64,000 bases of DNA from Acinetobacter calcoaceticus (GTDB lineage: Bacteria; Pseudomonadota; Gammaproteobacteria; Pseudomonadales; Moraxellaceae), in the NCBI RefSeq assembly GCF_016508255.1, contig NZ_JADVKT010000002.1:720885-784884 (forward strand). The letters run 5' to 3'. Below, piece after piece: positions 8,243 to 17,198 of the stretch; position 1 is the first letter of the stretch; each line of letters begins with the position of its first letter. The position numbers were made by a program, and so were the translations under genes. Under the pieces are notes generated by a model. The model saw only the letters and a list, made by a program, of their open reading frames with translations. It was not told where the DNA came from and searched no databases.

Positions 8243-9295
8243 TTACGAAAAAATTGAAGTAATTAAGCCTTCACTTTGACCAGAACGGCGGGTAGACGAA
8301 GGTAATTCACCATAACGGCGTTTGTACTCTTGAGAAAAACGGCCTAAGTGAGTAAATCCCCATTTAAATGCAACGTCAGTAACCGATAGATTTTCATTGT
8401 GCATCAGCTCTAAATGAGCCTGTTCAAAACGTAATTCTTTTAAATAAGACATTGGGGTTGTCCCCAAATAATTTTTAAAACCGGTAAATAGGGTTCTTAC
8501 GCTCACGCCAGCATGTTCAGCCAAAATTTCGACGTTAAGCGGCTCATGTAAATGTTCTTTTATGTAGGCTTCTGTACGCTTCACAAAATAAGGAGAGACA
8601 GTTTTTTCTTTATGCTGATCTATTTTATGTAATGCGTTATTGGGTTGACCATAGATCAGTGCATTAAAAAGATTTGACTCAAACTGTTTAAAGGCTAGAG
8701 GATGATGAAGAGGGTGTTGCTCGCATGCTAAAGCATCCATTAAAGTTCTAACGAGCTGTAAAAAATAAGCACCGCTTTGAGTAGCAAAGTCTAATTTTGG
8801 GTCGAAAACGAGTAAGTTATTTTCTGAACCGGCAATGTGCTGACGGCAATGGTAAGTAAAATCATCCTTTGAAACTTTTAGAATGAGCTGTGGTGAGTTT
8901 GTGTGCCAGCGCATACGTAAAGGTTGCTGAGGAGAAATAAGAGATGCAACTTGAGAATAAGAAATAAACTTTTGTGAACCAAACTCGATTTCTGCATAGC
9001 CCTGAGTTGGAATTTGAATGAGGTAAAAGTTATCAAGGTGATCTGGTTCAATAATGACATCCGCGCCATATTCCAAGCGGCTAATAGACAGTGCGCCTGT
9101 TTTAACATGGTGCATAGTTGCACTGAAATCTCGCTTCTGATGAGAGATTTTAAGATCATGTGGTTTAAAAATTTGGCCTACATTGCGGCAGGTTTCGCTT
9201 AAATCGTGGTGATCAAACACCAAATTACCAGTGGTAAAGATAGACTCATTTTGAAAATGACGTCCACTGAGTTCTCGGGAGTTGGCTTGGTTCAT
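8243..9295 (-). CDS. AraC-family regulator, probably of anthranilate dioxygenase genes
   Basis: About 350 residues with an N-terminal AraC-binding-like region and a C-terminal double helix-turn-helix: AGVSVRTLFTGFKNYLG, TPMSYLKELRF and WGFTHLGRFSQEYKRRYG. It is plainly a paralogue of the regulator at 1740-2726. ATG at 9295 is chosen because AAGGGAT lies 6 bp upstream; a TTG at 9334 lacks such a site. It lies downstream of antABC on the same strand, with a 447-bp gap and terminator between, so it has its own promoter. An AntR-like role is inferred from position. The two regulators could share operators, since similar repeats occur before iifA and antA. Confidence 0.8.
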   Translation of the reverse strand: MNQANSRELSGRHFQNESIFTTGNLVFDHHDLSETCRNVGQIFKPHDLKISHQKRDFSATMHHVKTGALSISRLEYGADVIIEPDHLDNFYLIQIPTQGYAEIEFGSQKFISYSQVASLISPQQPLRMRWHTNSPQLILKVSKDDFTYHCRQHIAGSENNLLVFDPKLDFATQSGAYFLQLVRTLMDALACEQHPLHHPLAFKQFESNLFNALIYGQPNNALHKIDQHKEKTVSPYFVKRTEAYIKEHLHEPLNVEILAEHAGVSVRTLFTGFKNYLGTTPMSYLKELRFEQAHLELMHNENLSVTDVAFKWGFTHLGRFSQEYKRRYGELPSSTRRSGQSEGLITSIFS

Positions 9296-9742
9296 ATATA
9301 TCCCTTTTGGCTCACTCCTGTATTTACTGTGCAAAATGTGTGAATCTTAACTTTGCAACGCGTAAATACGGCACTTAAAAAAATTAAGTTACTCGCAAAT
9401 TACAATGAGATATAAGCAAAATACAGACCAATTTATCCGCTAATTAATGTGTTTTTCTCAAATTTTTACGTCGGATTTTGTCCATCAATTTAATACATTC
9501 GAGAAATAGAATAGGGGGATATAAAAGGTGCTATAAGTTAATCTCATCATGATCTTATTCCTTAAGATCTATCAAAATTTATAGCAAATCCGAGCGAACT
9601 GGTCAATTTATTTTGTCAGAATTAATTATTTTATATTACTGATATATAAAAACTTTTAATTTAAATGCAAAAATTCAATATACCCCTTGCAGAGTATATT
9701 GAATCATTTAAGGTTTTAGTGGTTTTTAAATTATTTATACTT
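9296..9742 (-). promoter_or_regulatory. Upstream region of the second AraC gene; no gene seen
   Basis: This AT-rich gap contains the antC terminator at 9673-9704 and a perfect inverted repeat GATCTTA/TAAGATC at 9551-9569. I see no supported open frame. It should hold the promoter of the AraC gene 8243-9295, but no -35/-10 pair stands out. Confidence 0.5.
9673..9704 (-). terminator. Terminator of the antABC operon
   Basis: A perfect 11-bp stem, ATTCAATATAC with GTATATTGAAT, has a 10-base loop and a run of T on the minus strand after the stem. It lies 38 bp past the antC stop. Confidence 0.88.
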
Positions 9743-10771
9743 TTAACGTGAGGCATTACTCTGTAAAAACTTCTCGCTATAAATACGATAGTTTTGCAAA
9801 GATTGTTCATCTAACCAGTTTTTCACGGCTTCAATCATTGGTGGTGGGCCACATAAATACATATCAAAAGCCTGTTCAGCCAGTTGATCTTTATTTAAGT
9901 GTTCATGAATATAACCCGCTTTACCTTGCCAAGCTTCGGTTGCTCTAGTCACAATTGGGTGATAAATAAAGTTTGGAAGTTGTTCTGCGTAGGCATGTAA
10001 ACGCTGTTGCTCACACAAATCGGTTTCACTATTTACGCCGTAATACAACTGAACGGCTGGTGAGTTTGGTTGATCAACCAAGTTATCTAGCATTCCCAAG
10101 AAAGCCGATAAACCTGTTCCACCAGCTACAAAAACCAGTGGTCGCTGTACTTCACGTAAATAGAAACTACCAAGCGGGGCTTCAATGAGTAGGGTTTGTC
10201 CAACCTGACACCGGTCACGCAAGTAATTACTCATGACGCCGTCTGGCAAGAGACGAATTAGAAATTGCAATTGATTGGTTGCGTTTGGTCTATTGGCAAA
10301 TGAATATGAACGCCAATCTTCAGTATCTGGAATTTGCAAACGAGCATATTGACCCGGTAAAAACTGAAGCTGTTCAACATGACTGCTCGCATCAAGATGC
10401 AAAATTGCTGTTGTTTCAGAAACCAGCTCAACCGCAGTCACTTTGGTTTCAATTTTTAAAGTATCACCAGCGTTACAGATAGCAGAATCATGATCGAAAT
10501 AAAAAGCTGCATCTGATTTCACACGCGTCTGGCAAGCTAACATTTTACGCTCAGCCAAATCACGCTCACTTAATGCATCTTCATCAACATATTCTTGTTC
10601 ATAAATACCAGTTTCACACTGACCCTGACAGGTACCACAAACACCTTCACGGCAGTCTAGCGGCAGGTTAATTCCCTGACGAACTGCTGCATCTAGCAAC
10701 AATTCATCCTTATTTACCGAAATGAAAAAGGTTTTACCATCGGCAAAGTTAAGTGCAACTGAATGTCCCAT
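9743..10771 (-). CDS. antC: Anthranilate 1,2-dioxygenase reductase component
   Basis: A 342-residue electron-transfer protein. The N-terminal plant-type 2Fe-2S ferredoxin domain (residues about 5-95) has CREGVCGTCQGQC and a distal LACQTRV cysteine. An FNR-type domain follows, with the FAD motif RSYSFANRP, the NAD motif VAGGTGLSAFLGML and the terminal MYLCGPPPMIEAV. It passes electrons from NADH to the AntAB oxygenase. BenC is very similar; the ant assignment rests on the indole-to-anthranilate context. It lies 11 bp after antB in the same operon. Confidence 0.85.
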   Translation of the reverse strand: MGHSVALNFADGKTFFISVNKDELLLDAAVRQGINLPLDCREGVCGTCQGQCETGIYEQEYVDEDALSERDLAERKMLACQTRVKSDAAFYFDHDSAICNAGDTLKIETKVTAVELVSETTAILHLDASSHVEQLQFLPGQYARLQIPDTEDWRSYSFANRPNATNQLQFLIRLLPDGVMSNYLRDRCQVGQTLLIEAPLGSFYLREVQRPLVFVAGGTGLSAFLGMLDNLVDQPNSPAVQLYYGVNSETDLCEQQRLHAYAEQLPNFIYHPIVTRATEAWQGKAGYIHEHLNKDQLAEQAFDMYLCGPPPMIEAVKNWLDEQSLQNYRIYSEKFLQSNASR

Positions 10772-10782
10772 TTTTATTCCCC

Positions 10783-11274
10783 TTAAACGTGATAGAAGTC
10801 TAAAACGGAATCAATTTTGTCATTGAGCAAAATGCTGTGCTGACGACGAATGCGGAAACCATCTGCGGTTTGGCGTAAAAGATAAGTGGCATGTCCGTAA
10901 AAACAGCCTTCTAAGCCTTGACGGTTATAAAGCGTTTGCCATACAACTTTTGCCTCAACCAATCCATCATCCAGTGTTTTTACACGAATGTTATTCATGC
11001 TGTGTAACGTACGTGGTAACGGCGTTGCAGACGCAGCTTTACCTGTACGAATACGGAATACACGGTCTTCAAGGCCTGTACGGTCTGCATAATAAATATA
11101 AGACAAACCCTGATTTGGATCTTGAACATAGTTATGGTCATCAATCCACTGAGGAATATGATATTCACTATCTTCATCGTAAAGATCTAGATAGGCATCC
11201 CAGTCATAAGCATCACAAAGTTCTGCTTTTTTGTACAAAAACTGAGATACAGCAAAATGTAGTTCTTGTGACAT
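10783..11274 (-). CDS. antB: Anthranilate 1,2-dioxygenase small (beta) subunit
   Basis: A 163-residue beta subunit of a ring-hydroxylating dioxygenase with the typical cystatin/NTF2-like pattern: WDAYLDLYDEDSEYHIPQW near residues 25-43, followed by DRVFRIRTG, RTLHSMNNIRV and QTLYNRQG. It has no metal ligands and supports the hexameric assembly with AntA. It starts 3 bp after the antA stop and precedes antC, the normal ABC order. Distinction from BenB rests on the cluster context. Confidence 0.86.
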   Translation of the reverse strand: MSQELHFAVSQFLYKKAELCDAYDWDAYLDLYDEDSEYHIPQWIDDHNYVQDPNQGLSYIYYADRTGLEDRVFRIRTGKAASATPLPRTLHSMNNIRVKTLDDGLVEAKVVWQTLYNRQGLEGCFYGHATYLLRQTADGFRIRRQHSILLNDKIDSVLDFYHV

Positions 11275-11276
11275 GG

Positions 11277-12692
11277 TTACACCTCATCCATTAGGGTATT
11301 GTTTTCGAAAGTAATATCCTGCATTTTCAGCGCTTTCTTGTTTAAGCCGTCGAGCATCAGACGTTGCCAATGTCCATGTTGATTTACATAGAGTCCTTCA
11401 TGGGTAAACTCACGGCCAGTAATGACAGGTTGAATGCCTAAATCTTCCGAGTTTTTCGTTGCGCCATATTCCCAAGACTGGCAGCCACGAGAAATATCAC
11501 TCCAGCGCTCAAGTCGTGCTTGAAAGCCTTTTTGCTGTTCACGGAATTCGACCAAATCATCTGGTGTACCTAAACCAGAAACGTTAAAGAAATCTTCAAA
11601 CTGGCGGATACGGTTACGGCGTGCTTCAGCAGATTCACCTTTAACACCAATACATTGACTGATGACTTCGGTTTTATTCCAAGCAACAGGCCGAACAATG
11701 CGAAGCTGTGAGCTAATCTGATCCATAAAGAATAGACTAGGGTACAAGTTCAAGTTTCTTAAACGATGCATTGCCCATTCAGCATATTTGTCGCCGTATT
11801 TTTCGACCATATATGGCATAACAGTGCTGTAACCCGGACGAACAGTTGGGTTTGGCATGTCACTGAATAAAACACTATGGCCATTTTTGAAGCTGAACCA
11901 GCCATCGTCAGTTTCTGAGTCACCCGCACCTAACTTGCTATAGTCAAGCGTATCGAGTTCTTCACCTTTTGATGCATTGACTTGCTGGCGGTGTTGGACT
12001 GTAGAGACATAGTTATAGTGAACAGTACTTACATGGTAGCCATCTAAGCCATTTTCATTTTGTAGCTTCCAGTTGCCTGCAAAGGTATAAGATGATTTGC
12101 CTTGAAGTACTTCTAGTTCACCTGTTGGGGACTGGTTAACCATTAAATCAAGGAACAGTTTTGCATCGCCCAAAAAGTCTTCTAGAGTATCTGTTGCTTG
12201 AGTATCGAGGCTTACAAATACGAAACCACGGTAGCTGGCAATACGGCCTTGTTTTAAGCCACGGCTTGATTTATCAAAATCTTCACAATATTCGCTTGGT
12301 GCTTTGACTTTAACCAAACGGCCATCTGACTTATAACACCATGCGTGGAACGGGCATGTAAAGGTTGACTGGTTGCCTTTTGCAACGCGTGTTAAAGTCG
12401 CGCCGCGGTGTTCACAAGCGTTTACCATCGCATGTAGTTCGCCTTTACCATCACGGCTCACAATAATTGGTTGACGACCAATTTGAATTGTTAGGAAATC
12501 ATGATTGTTTGGAATTTCACTTTCATGGCATGCATAAATCCAAACCTTTTCAAAAATGAATTCCATTTCCAAGTCAAACAGCTCAGGCTCGGTAAACATA
12601 TTTCGTGCAATACGAAACACGCCATCGTTAGGACGGAAGTCGATACATCCATCAACAAAATCATTCCATTGTTTTAAATTAGATGAGGTCAT
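11277..12692 (-). CDS. antA: Anthranilate 1,2-dioxygenase large (alpha) subunit
   Basis: The alpha subunit carries a Rieske centre with CEHRG and CPFHAWC (near residues 93-95 and 113-116) and the catalytic iron region NENGLDGYHVSTVHYNYV, with Asp and two His ligands. It converts anthranilate to catechol with release of CO2 and ammonia, the step that follows the iif pathway. I place the start at ATG 12692 (471 residues), where AGGA lies upstream with workable spacing; an in-frame ATG at 12710 gives 477 residues but has no clear ribosome-binding site. The operon antA-antB-antC is tight. Repeats at 12752-12777 lie just upstream. Confidence 0.88.
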   Translation of the reverse strand: MTSSNLKQWNDFVDGCIDFRPNDGVFRIARNMFTEPELFDLEMEFIFEKVWIYACHESEIPNNHDFLTIQIGRQPIIVSRDGKGELHAMVNACEHRGATLTRVAKGNQSTFTCPFHAWCYKSDGRLVKVKAPSEYCEDFDKSSRGLKQGRIASYRGFVFVSLDTQATDTLEDFLGDAKLFLDLMVNQSPTGELEVLQGKSSYTFAGNWKLQNENGLDGYHVSTVHYNYVSTVQHRQQVNASKGEELDTLDYSKLGAGDSETDDGWFSFKNGHSVLFSDMPNPTVRPGYSTVMPYMVEKYGDKYAEWAMHRLRNLNLYPSLFFMDQISSQLRIVRPVAWNKTEVISQCIGVKGESAEARRNRIRQFEDFFNVSGLGTPDDLVEFREQQKGFQARLERWSDISRGCQSWEYGATKNSEDLGIQPVITGREFTHEGLYVNQHGHWQRLMLDGLNKKALKMQDITFENNTLMDEV

Positions 12693-12751
12693 TTGCTCAA
12701 TCCTATTCATTCAGCTTTTAACTGATTGAACCGCGATTAGGCCTTGGTCTC

Positions 12752-12777
12752 TATCCGTTTTTTCCAGATCTTTATCC
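12752..12777 (-). promoter_or_regulatory. Paired operator-like repeats upstream of antA
   Basis: On the minus strand TGGATAAAGAT and GGATAGAGA have GGATA cores 21 bp apart, matching the pair at 3069-3094 in 10 of 11 and 8 of 9 positions. Their distance from antA suits an AraC-type activator site. The rest of the 12693-12911 divergent region shows no gene. Confidence 0.5.
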
Positions 12778-12911
12778 ACTTTGTGCAGTTTTGATTTTTT
12801 AATAAGACTATCTTCAAGATGTAATCGCATTTTAAAAATGTATATGTCCTATCTTTTTAAATTTCCATATAATCTTAACCAGAATAAAATCAAATCTTGT
12901 GAATTAAGCCT

Positions 12912-13262
12912 ATGAAAGAACACAACTTAAAATTACAGCTTAGAATTCTTTTAGAGCAAAACATTGCATTTGGTCCGGGTAAGGCCGACTTACTTGAAGC
13001 AATTGAGAGAACTGGTTCAATTTCACAAGCTGCAAAATCTATGAATATGAGCTATCGCCGTGCATGGCAGTTGGTCGATACGATGAATCAGTGCTTTGAA
13101 ACAGCCTTAGTTGAAACTCAAACAGGTGGAACACATGGTGGTGGGGCCGCGGTTACAGTTTTGGGCCAGAAAGTCTTAAAGCACTATCGCCAAATGGAAA
13201 TCAATGCTCTACAAGCCTTAGTACATGATTATCAAATCATGAGTGGTTATCTAAAGAAATAA
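12912..13262 (+). CDS. ModE-like winged helix-turn-helix protein lacking the molybdate-binding domain
   Basis: A 116-residue protein matching only the N-terminal DNA-binding part of ModE: GPGKADLLEAIERTGSIS, AAKSMNMSYRRAWQLVDTMN and TQTGGTHGGGAAVTVLG. Full ModE is about twice as long and ends in paired molybdate-binding (Mop/TOBE) domains, which are absent here because the frame stops at 13262 with no continuation in another frame. It precedes modABC by about 180 bp in the same direction and probably represses or activates them. How it senses molybdate is not evident from the sequence. Family assignment is firm; the function is inferred. Confidence 0.8.
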   Translation: MKEHNLKLQLRILLEQNIAFGPGKADLLEAIERTGSISQAAKSMNMSYRRAWQLVDTMNQCFETALVETQTGGTHGGGAAVTVLGQKVLKHYRQMEINALQALVHDYQIMSGYLKK

Positions 13263-13390
13263 GATTAAAAGGAAGACTTTATAAATCAAAGAATTTAAGC
13301 ACGAATCAGTTTTACCAACCTATGATTTTCAATTACCCAGAAAAAATATCTATCTTTATAAATAATTTCTACTTTTCATCGTCTATGCTT

Positions 13391-13420
13391 ATCGCTATAT
13401 TCTTGGGTATATATCGCTGA
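13391..13420 (+). promoter_or_regulatory. Possible ModE-type operator before modA
   Basis: ATCGCTATAT, a short spacer, then ATATATCGCTG resembles the layout of the Escherichia coli ModE site (CGTTATAT-spacer-ATAACG), but the right half is imperfect. It lies about 25-55 bp before modA. Confidence 0.35.
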
Positions 13421-13445
13421 AAAAAACGACAAAAGGTAAAACATA

Positions 13446-14231
13446 ATGGTAAGTGATACGAAGATAAAAAAATTAGCTTTGGTCTCATCAATCTTAACTA
13501 TGGGATTGGCCCTTAATGTTCCAGCAAAGGCTGAATCGGTTACTGTCTATGCGGCAGCGAGCTTAACCAATGCCATTAACGAATTAGAAAAAATTTACGA
13601 AAAACAAAATAATATAGAAGTTAAAACGTCGTATGCAGGTTCATCGACCTTAGCTAAACAAATTGAAGCTGGGGCGCCAGCTGATGTATTTATCTCTGCT
13701 GATACACAGTGGATGGATTATCTGCAAAACAAAAAATTAGTTGCAGCAAATGACCGTGTAAATTTATTAGGCAACCGTTTAGTTCTAATTACTCCAAAAG
13801 GGCAGTCACTAAACGTAAAACTAGATAAAACAACCGATCCAAATAAAGTGTTTACAGGAAAGATTTGTACAGGGGATACCAAAAGTGTGCCTGTAGGTAA
13901 ATATGCTAAACAAGCTTTTACCAATTTAGGTTGGTGGAGTCGTATTGAGCCGAAGTTAGTTGAAACAGAAGATGTTCGAGCTGCCTTAAACTTTGTTGCA
14001 CGAGGTGAATGTCAGGTTGGGATTGTCTATGCAACCGATGCAGCGATTAGCAAAGATGTAAAAGTAGTTGGTATATTTCCAGAAAACACTCATATGCCAA
14101 TTACGTATCCTGTAGGGATGATTAAAAAGAATCCGAACTCAATAAAGTTCTATCAATTTTTACAAAGCAATCAAGCCAAAGCTGTCTTTAAAAAATATGG
14201 CTTTAGCGTATTGGCTCCAATTAAGCCATGA
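13446..14231 (+). CDS. modA: Molybdate ABC transporter, periplasmic binding protein
   Basis: The 261-residue product starts with a signal peptide ending near PAKA before ESVTVYAAASLTNAI, the classic ModA mature start. Further ModA features are AGSSTLAKQIEAGAPADVFISAD and the closing region around TYPVGMIKKNPN. It captures molybdate or tungstate in the periplasm. It is the first gene of modABC and overlaps modB by 4 bp (ATGA), which suggests translational coupling. Molybdenum is needed for enzymes that use the pyranopterin cofactor; none is encoded in this window. Confidence 0.93.
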   Translation: MVSDTKIKKLALVSSILTMGLALNVPAKAESVTVYAAASLTNAINELEKIYEKQNNIEVKTSYAGSSTLAKQIEAGAPADVFISADTQWMDYLQNKKLVAANDRVNLLGNRLVLITPKGQSLNVKLDKTTDPNKVFTGKICTGDTKSVPVGKYAKQAFTNLGWWSRIEPKLVETEDVRAALNFVARGECQVGIVYATDAAISKDVKVVGIFPENTHMPITYPVGMIKKNPNSIKFYQFLQSNQAKAVFKKYGFSVLAPIKP

Positions 14232-14920
14232 TGTTTTCTTTAACCCCAGAAGAGCTCAGCGTTTTGCAACTTTCTTGTAAGGTTGCAGCAAGTTGTCTTG
14301 TCGTCAGCATTATTCCTGCAATTTGCGTGGGATGGTTTTTGGCACGTAAAGAGTTCTGGGGTAAGTCATTCATTGAAACATTGGTGTTTTTACCTTTGGT
14401 GTTACCGCCAGTTGTTCCTGGTTACTTGCTTTTACAAGTTTTTGGGAGCCGCGGCATTATTGGACAATATTTGGCGCCACTCGGAATTGATTTTGCATTT
14501 AACTGGAAAGGGGCTGTTCTTGCATCAGCAGTGATGGGTTTCCCGCTATTGGTGCAATCTATTCGGCTAGCGATTGAACTGGTTGATCAGCGTTTAGAAA
14601 TGGCAGCAAAGACATTAGGTGCCTCATCTTTAGGGGCATTTTTTCATGTCACGATGCCACTTGCCAGCAGTGGTATTTTAATTGGTGCTATTTTATGTTT
14701 TTGCCGCAGTTTAGGTGAATTTGGTGCCACCATTACCTTTGTGGGTAATATTTCAAATGAAACACGAACTTTGCCTTTGGCCATGTATAGCCTAATGCAA
14801 CAACCCGATACAGAGGCCGCTATTCAACGGCTTATAGTTTTATCGTTAAGCGTGGCTTTTTTAGCGCTATGGTTTGCACAGTGGTTTCATCGTTATCAAA
14901 AGAGGCGCTTAGGGCGGTAG
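14228..14920 (+). CDS. modB: Molybdate ABC transporter permease
   Basis: A 230-residue inner-membrane permease with about five or six hydrophobic segments and the cytoplasmic coupling loop AAKTLGASSLGAFFHVTMPLA, the EAA motif of ABC permeases. FCRSLGEFGATITFVGN is characteristic of ModB. It overlaps the modA stop by 4 bp; ATG 14231 is an equally possible start. It is followed after 4 bp by modC. Confidence 0.92.
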   Translation: MMFSLTPEELSVLQLSCKVAASCLVVSIIPAICVGWFLARKEFWGKSFIETLVFLPLVLPPVVPGYLLLQVFGSRGIIGQYLAPLGIDFAFNWKGAVLASAVMGFPLLVQSIRLAIELVDQRLEMAAKTLGASSLGAFFHVTMPLASSGILIGAILCFCRSLGEFGATITFVGNISNETRTLPLAMYSLMQQPDTEAAIQRLIVLSLSVAFLALWFAQWFHRYQKRRLGR

Positions 14921-14924
14921 AAAT

Positions 14925-15545
14925 ATGTTAATTGATTGCCGTTTTCAGCTACAACTGGGCCAGTTTCATATTGAACCCAGTTTCCAATCAGATGCTTCTG
15001 TTATTGGGCTATTTGGTGCCTCTGGGTCAGGTAAAACATCAATTTTACATGCCATTGCAGGATTAAATACACCGCGTAGTGGAATCATTAAAATACAAGA
15101 GCAAACGTGGTTTGATTCAAATCAGAAAATTAATTTGAGCACGCAAAAGCGGCATATAGGACTAGTTTTTCAAGATGCTCAGCTTTTTCCGCATAAAACG
15201 GTAAAGCAAAATTTATTATTTGGTTTTAAGCATCTTGCCCAGCAAGAACGTCACTTTGAAGCTGATTATATTATTGAATTATTAAAGTTAGAGCATTTAT
15301 TACAACGTATGCCCATCAAGCTCTCAGGTGGTGAAAAGCAACGAGTAGCATTAGGACGCGCATTGTTATATTCACCTAAGCTTTTACTACTTGATGAACC
15401 TTTATCGGCACTAGATGCGAATCATAAAGCTGAAATTATTCCTTTTTTTCAAAGGGTAAAACAGGAAATAAAAATTCCCATGATTTATGTGAGTCATGAT
15501 ATTCAAGAAATTAAACAACTGACTGAAACAATGTGGATTTTATAA
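14925..15545 (+). CDS. modC: Molybdate ABC transporter ATPase, short form without the TOBE domain
   Basis: A 206-residue ABC ATPase with Walker A GASGSGKTS, Q-loop VFQDAQLFPH, signature LSGGEKQRVALGRAL, Walker B LLLLDEPLSALD and switch His in YVSHD. The usual ModC has about 350 residues with a C-terminal molybdate-binding TOBE domain; here the protein ends just after the nucleotide-binding domain. The following sequence does not encode a TOBE domain in any frame before the next gene at 15592, so this is a naturally short form rather than a recent frameshift. It powers ModB. Confidence 0.88.
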   Translation: MLIDCRFQLQLGQFHIEPSFQSDASVIGLFGASGSGKTSILHAIAGLNTPRSGIIKIQEQTWFDSNQKINLSTQKRHIGLVFQDAQLFPHKTVKQNLLFGFKHLAQQERHFEADYIIELLKLEHLLQRMPIKLSGGEKQRVALGRALLYSPKLLLLDEPLSALDANHKAEIIPFFQRVKQEIKIPMIYVSHDIQEIKQLTETMWIL

Positions 15546-15591
15546 TTTTTTATATTTCACACATTATTTCAGTCTAGTTAGTTCATGGTTG

Positions 15592-17196
15592 TTAGTTAGC
15601 CCATAAACTGCCCGTTGGCGCAGATTTTCGGCGATCTTGGGCTTTTTGATAAAAACGCCAGAAAGCGAAAGCAAAAATGATAGCCAAGAAATCAACGACT
15701 AAGATTTCTCCGCCATGTACCCATAAGCCACTTTGTGGAATGAAGTAGGCTAAAAGGGATGTAAGCGGAATCGCAAATAACACCAAAACCAAGGTTAACA
15801 GCAGTTGTGGTAAAGCTTTTGCATAGCCAATCACAAAGGTATAAATCAAAGTCAGTAGGAAAATCACATAATAACCATACATGAAAAGATGGTTTATGCT
15901 TTCAATATTGAGTGCTGCAAAAAGCCAACGACTAACCAACATTGTGCCCACGACTGCTAAAACACACCCTAAACATGTACCTATAGTTAAGTTCGCAAGG
16001 AACACAACATCTTTTCGTTGAACAGGAATAGGGTCATCAACACGCTTTTGCTTACGTGCACGAGTTTCAACCCAAAGAATGTTTCCTGTATAAAATAAGA
16101 AAGCGCCACCGACACCTAACACAAAATAAATCCAGCGTACGCCCGTACCACCAAAACTTCCAAAATGTAGGCTAAACATTGCGTTGATTAACTTATTACC
16201 AGCATCAGTCTGTGTGTTAATGCCTTTATGATTAAAGTGCTCAACTGCATATGGGTTCATACGCATAAAGTCGTGATTCGCACCGCGCAACATCTGATCT
16301 GAACTATATAAAGCTATACGTGCATTGGCTTTTTCAGGTTTATCTAGACCACTGAACTGGATATAGTCAACTGAATATTCAGGTGCTACTTTTTTAGTTT
16401 GAGCTAATATTTGCTGCACATCAATCTGTGTTTGTTTAGGCTCAATAAGTGCAGGGGGAGAACGCTGAAAAACAGGCTGGCCTTTGAGTGCAAGTTGCCC
16501 AATCGCATCATAAAAAAAGTCATGAAAAGCAAAGACAATAACGCTAATACTAATAATGATGTGGAAAGGTAAGCTGGTAATTCCAATCACGTTATGCGCA
16601 TCTAACCAAAAACGCTTTTTATTTTTACCAGGTCGAATGACAAAGTAGTCCTTTACCAAGGTCGGTAATAAGATGATTACCCCTGAAAGCAGGGCAAGAA
16701 AATATAAAATCGAAACAACACCCATCACATAGAGACCTAATCCGTGATGGCCTGCCATGCCCGGTATGCCTGCTGTTTCATGTAACTGTTCAATTAGCCA
16801 ACCTGCCTTAGATAAGTTTTCTTGAGCAACGATTAGTTGACCTTTATCGTCTAAGCTTGCCATCCATGTTGACTGAGCAGTATTAAAGCCATCGCCACGT
16901 TCATGCTCACTCCAAGTAATCGGCGCATAGTGAAACTCATTGGATGATAAATTTAGTGTGAAGTTCTTTTGCGCAGCAGGATAGGTGGTTTGTACTTTTT
17001 GAATAAGTTCATTATATTGATGTGGTGATATTTTCGGTAATACTTGCTGTGTTGGCGTAGCCCACTTACTAATGTGGTGCTGAAACATGCTGAGCCCACC
17101 AGCAAAGAAACAGATAAAAAGCAAAATCCCCGCACATACACCCACCCAAGTATGCATGTTTTTTGCTAATTTCATGATGTCTGAACGTACTTTCAT
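15592..17196 (-). CDS. PepSY-domain inner-membrane protein, possible ferric-siderophore reductase
   Basis: A 534-residue protein with a first membrane helix near residues 15-40, a periplasmic PepSY region, and further helices near 150-180, 200-230, 350-375 and in the C-terminal third. Conserved His residues sit by the helices (MHTWVG, LHETAGIPGMAGHHGLG, AHNVIG and LHFGSFGGTG), as in PepSY_TM proteins of the PiuB/FoxB/FpvG type, some of which reduce ferric siderophores at the inner membrane. It is the last of three minus-strand genes whose promoter faces the phosphopantetheinyl transferase gene across Fur-box-like sequences, so an iron-release role fits. The enzymatic activity is inferred from family and context. 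Confidence 0.75.
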   Translation of the reverse strand: MKVRSDIMKLAKNMHTWVGVCAGILLFICFFAGGLSMFQHHISKWATPTQQVLPKISPHQYNELIQKVQTTYPAAQKNFTLNLSSNEFHYAPITWSEHERGDGFNTAQSTWMASLDDKGQLIVAQENLSKAGWLIEQLHETAGIPGMAGHHGLGLYVMGVVSILYFLALLSGVIILLPTLVKDYFVIRPGKNKKRFWLDAHNVIGITSLPFHIIISISVIVFAFHDFFYDAIGQLALKGQPVFQRSPPALIEPKQTQIDVQQILAQTKKVAPEYSVDYIQFSGLDKPEKANARIALYSSDQMLRGANHDFMRMNPYAVEHFNHKGINTQTDAGNKLINAMFSLHFGSFGGTGVRWIYFVLGVGGAFLFYTGNILWVETRARKQKRVDDPIPVQRKDVVFLANLTIGTCLGCVLAVVGTMLVSRWLFAALNIESINHLFMYGYYVIFLLTLIYTFVIGYAKALPQLLLTLVLVLFAIPLTSLLAYFIPQSGLWVHGGEILVVDFLAIIFAFAFWRFYQKAQDRRKSAPTGSLWAN

Positions 17197-17198
17197 GT

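Noticed and set aside
9551..9569. GATCTTA/TAAGATC inverted repeat as a terminator
   Set aside because: It has no T-run and lies well past the antC terminator; it may be an operator, but there is no further support.
10950..11294. Plus-strand open frame of 114 codons opposite antB
   Set aside because: The composition (His- and Tyr-rich) is typical of an antisense frame, and antB is clearly the real gene.
14925..15591. ModC truncated by a frameshift
   Set aside because: I looked for TOBE-like coding sequence after the stop in all frames up to 15591 and found none; there are only 46 bp before the next gene.
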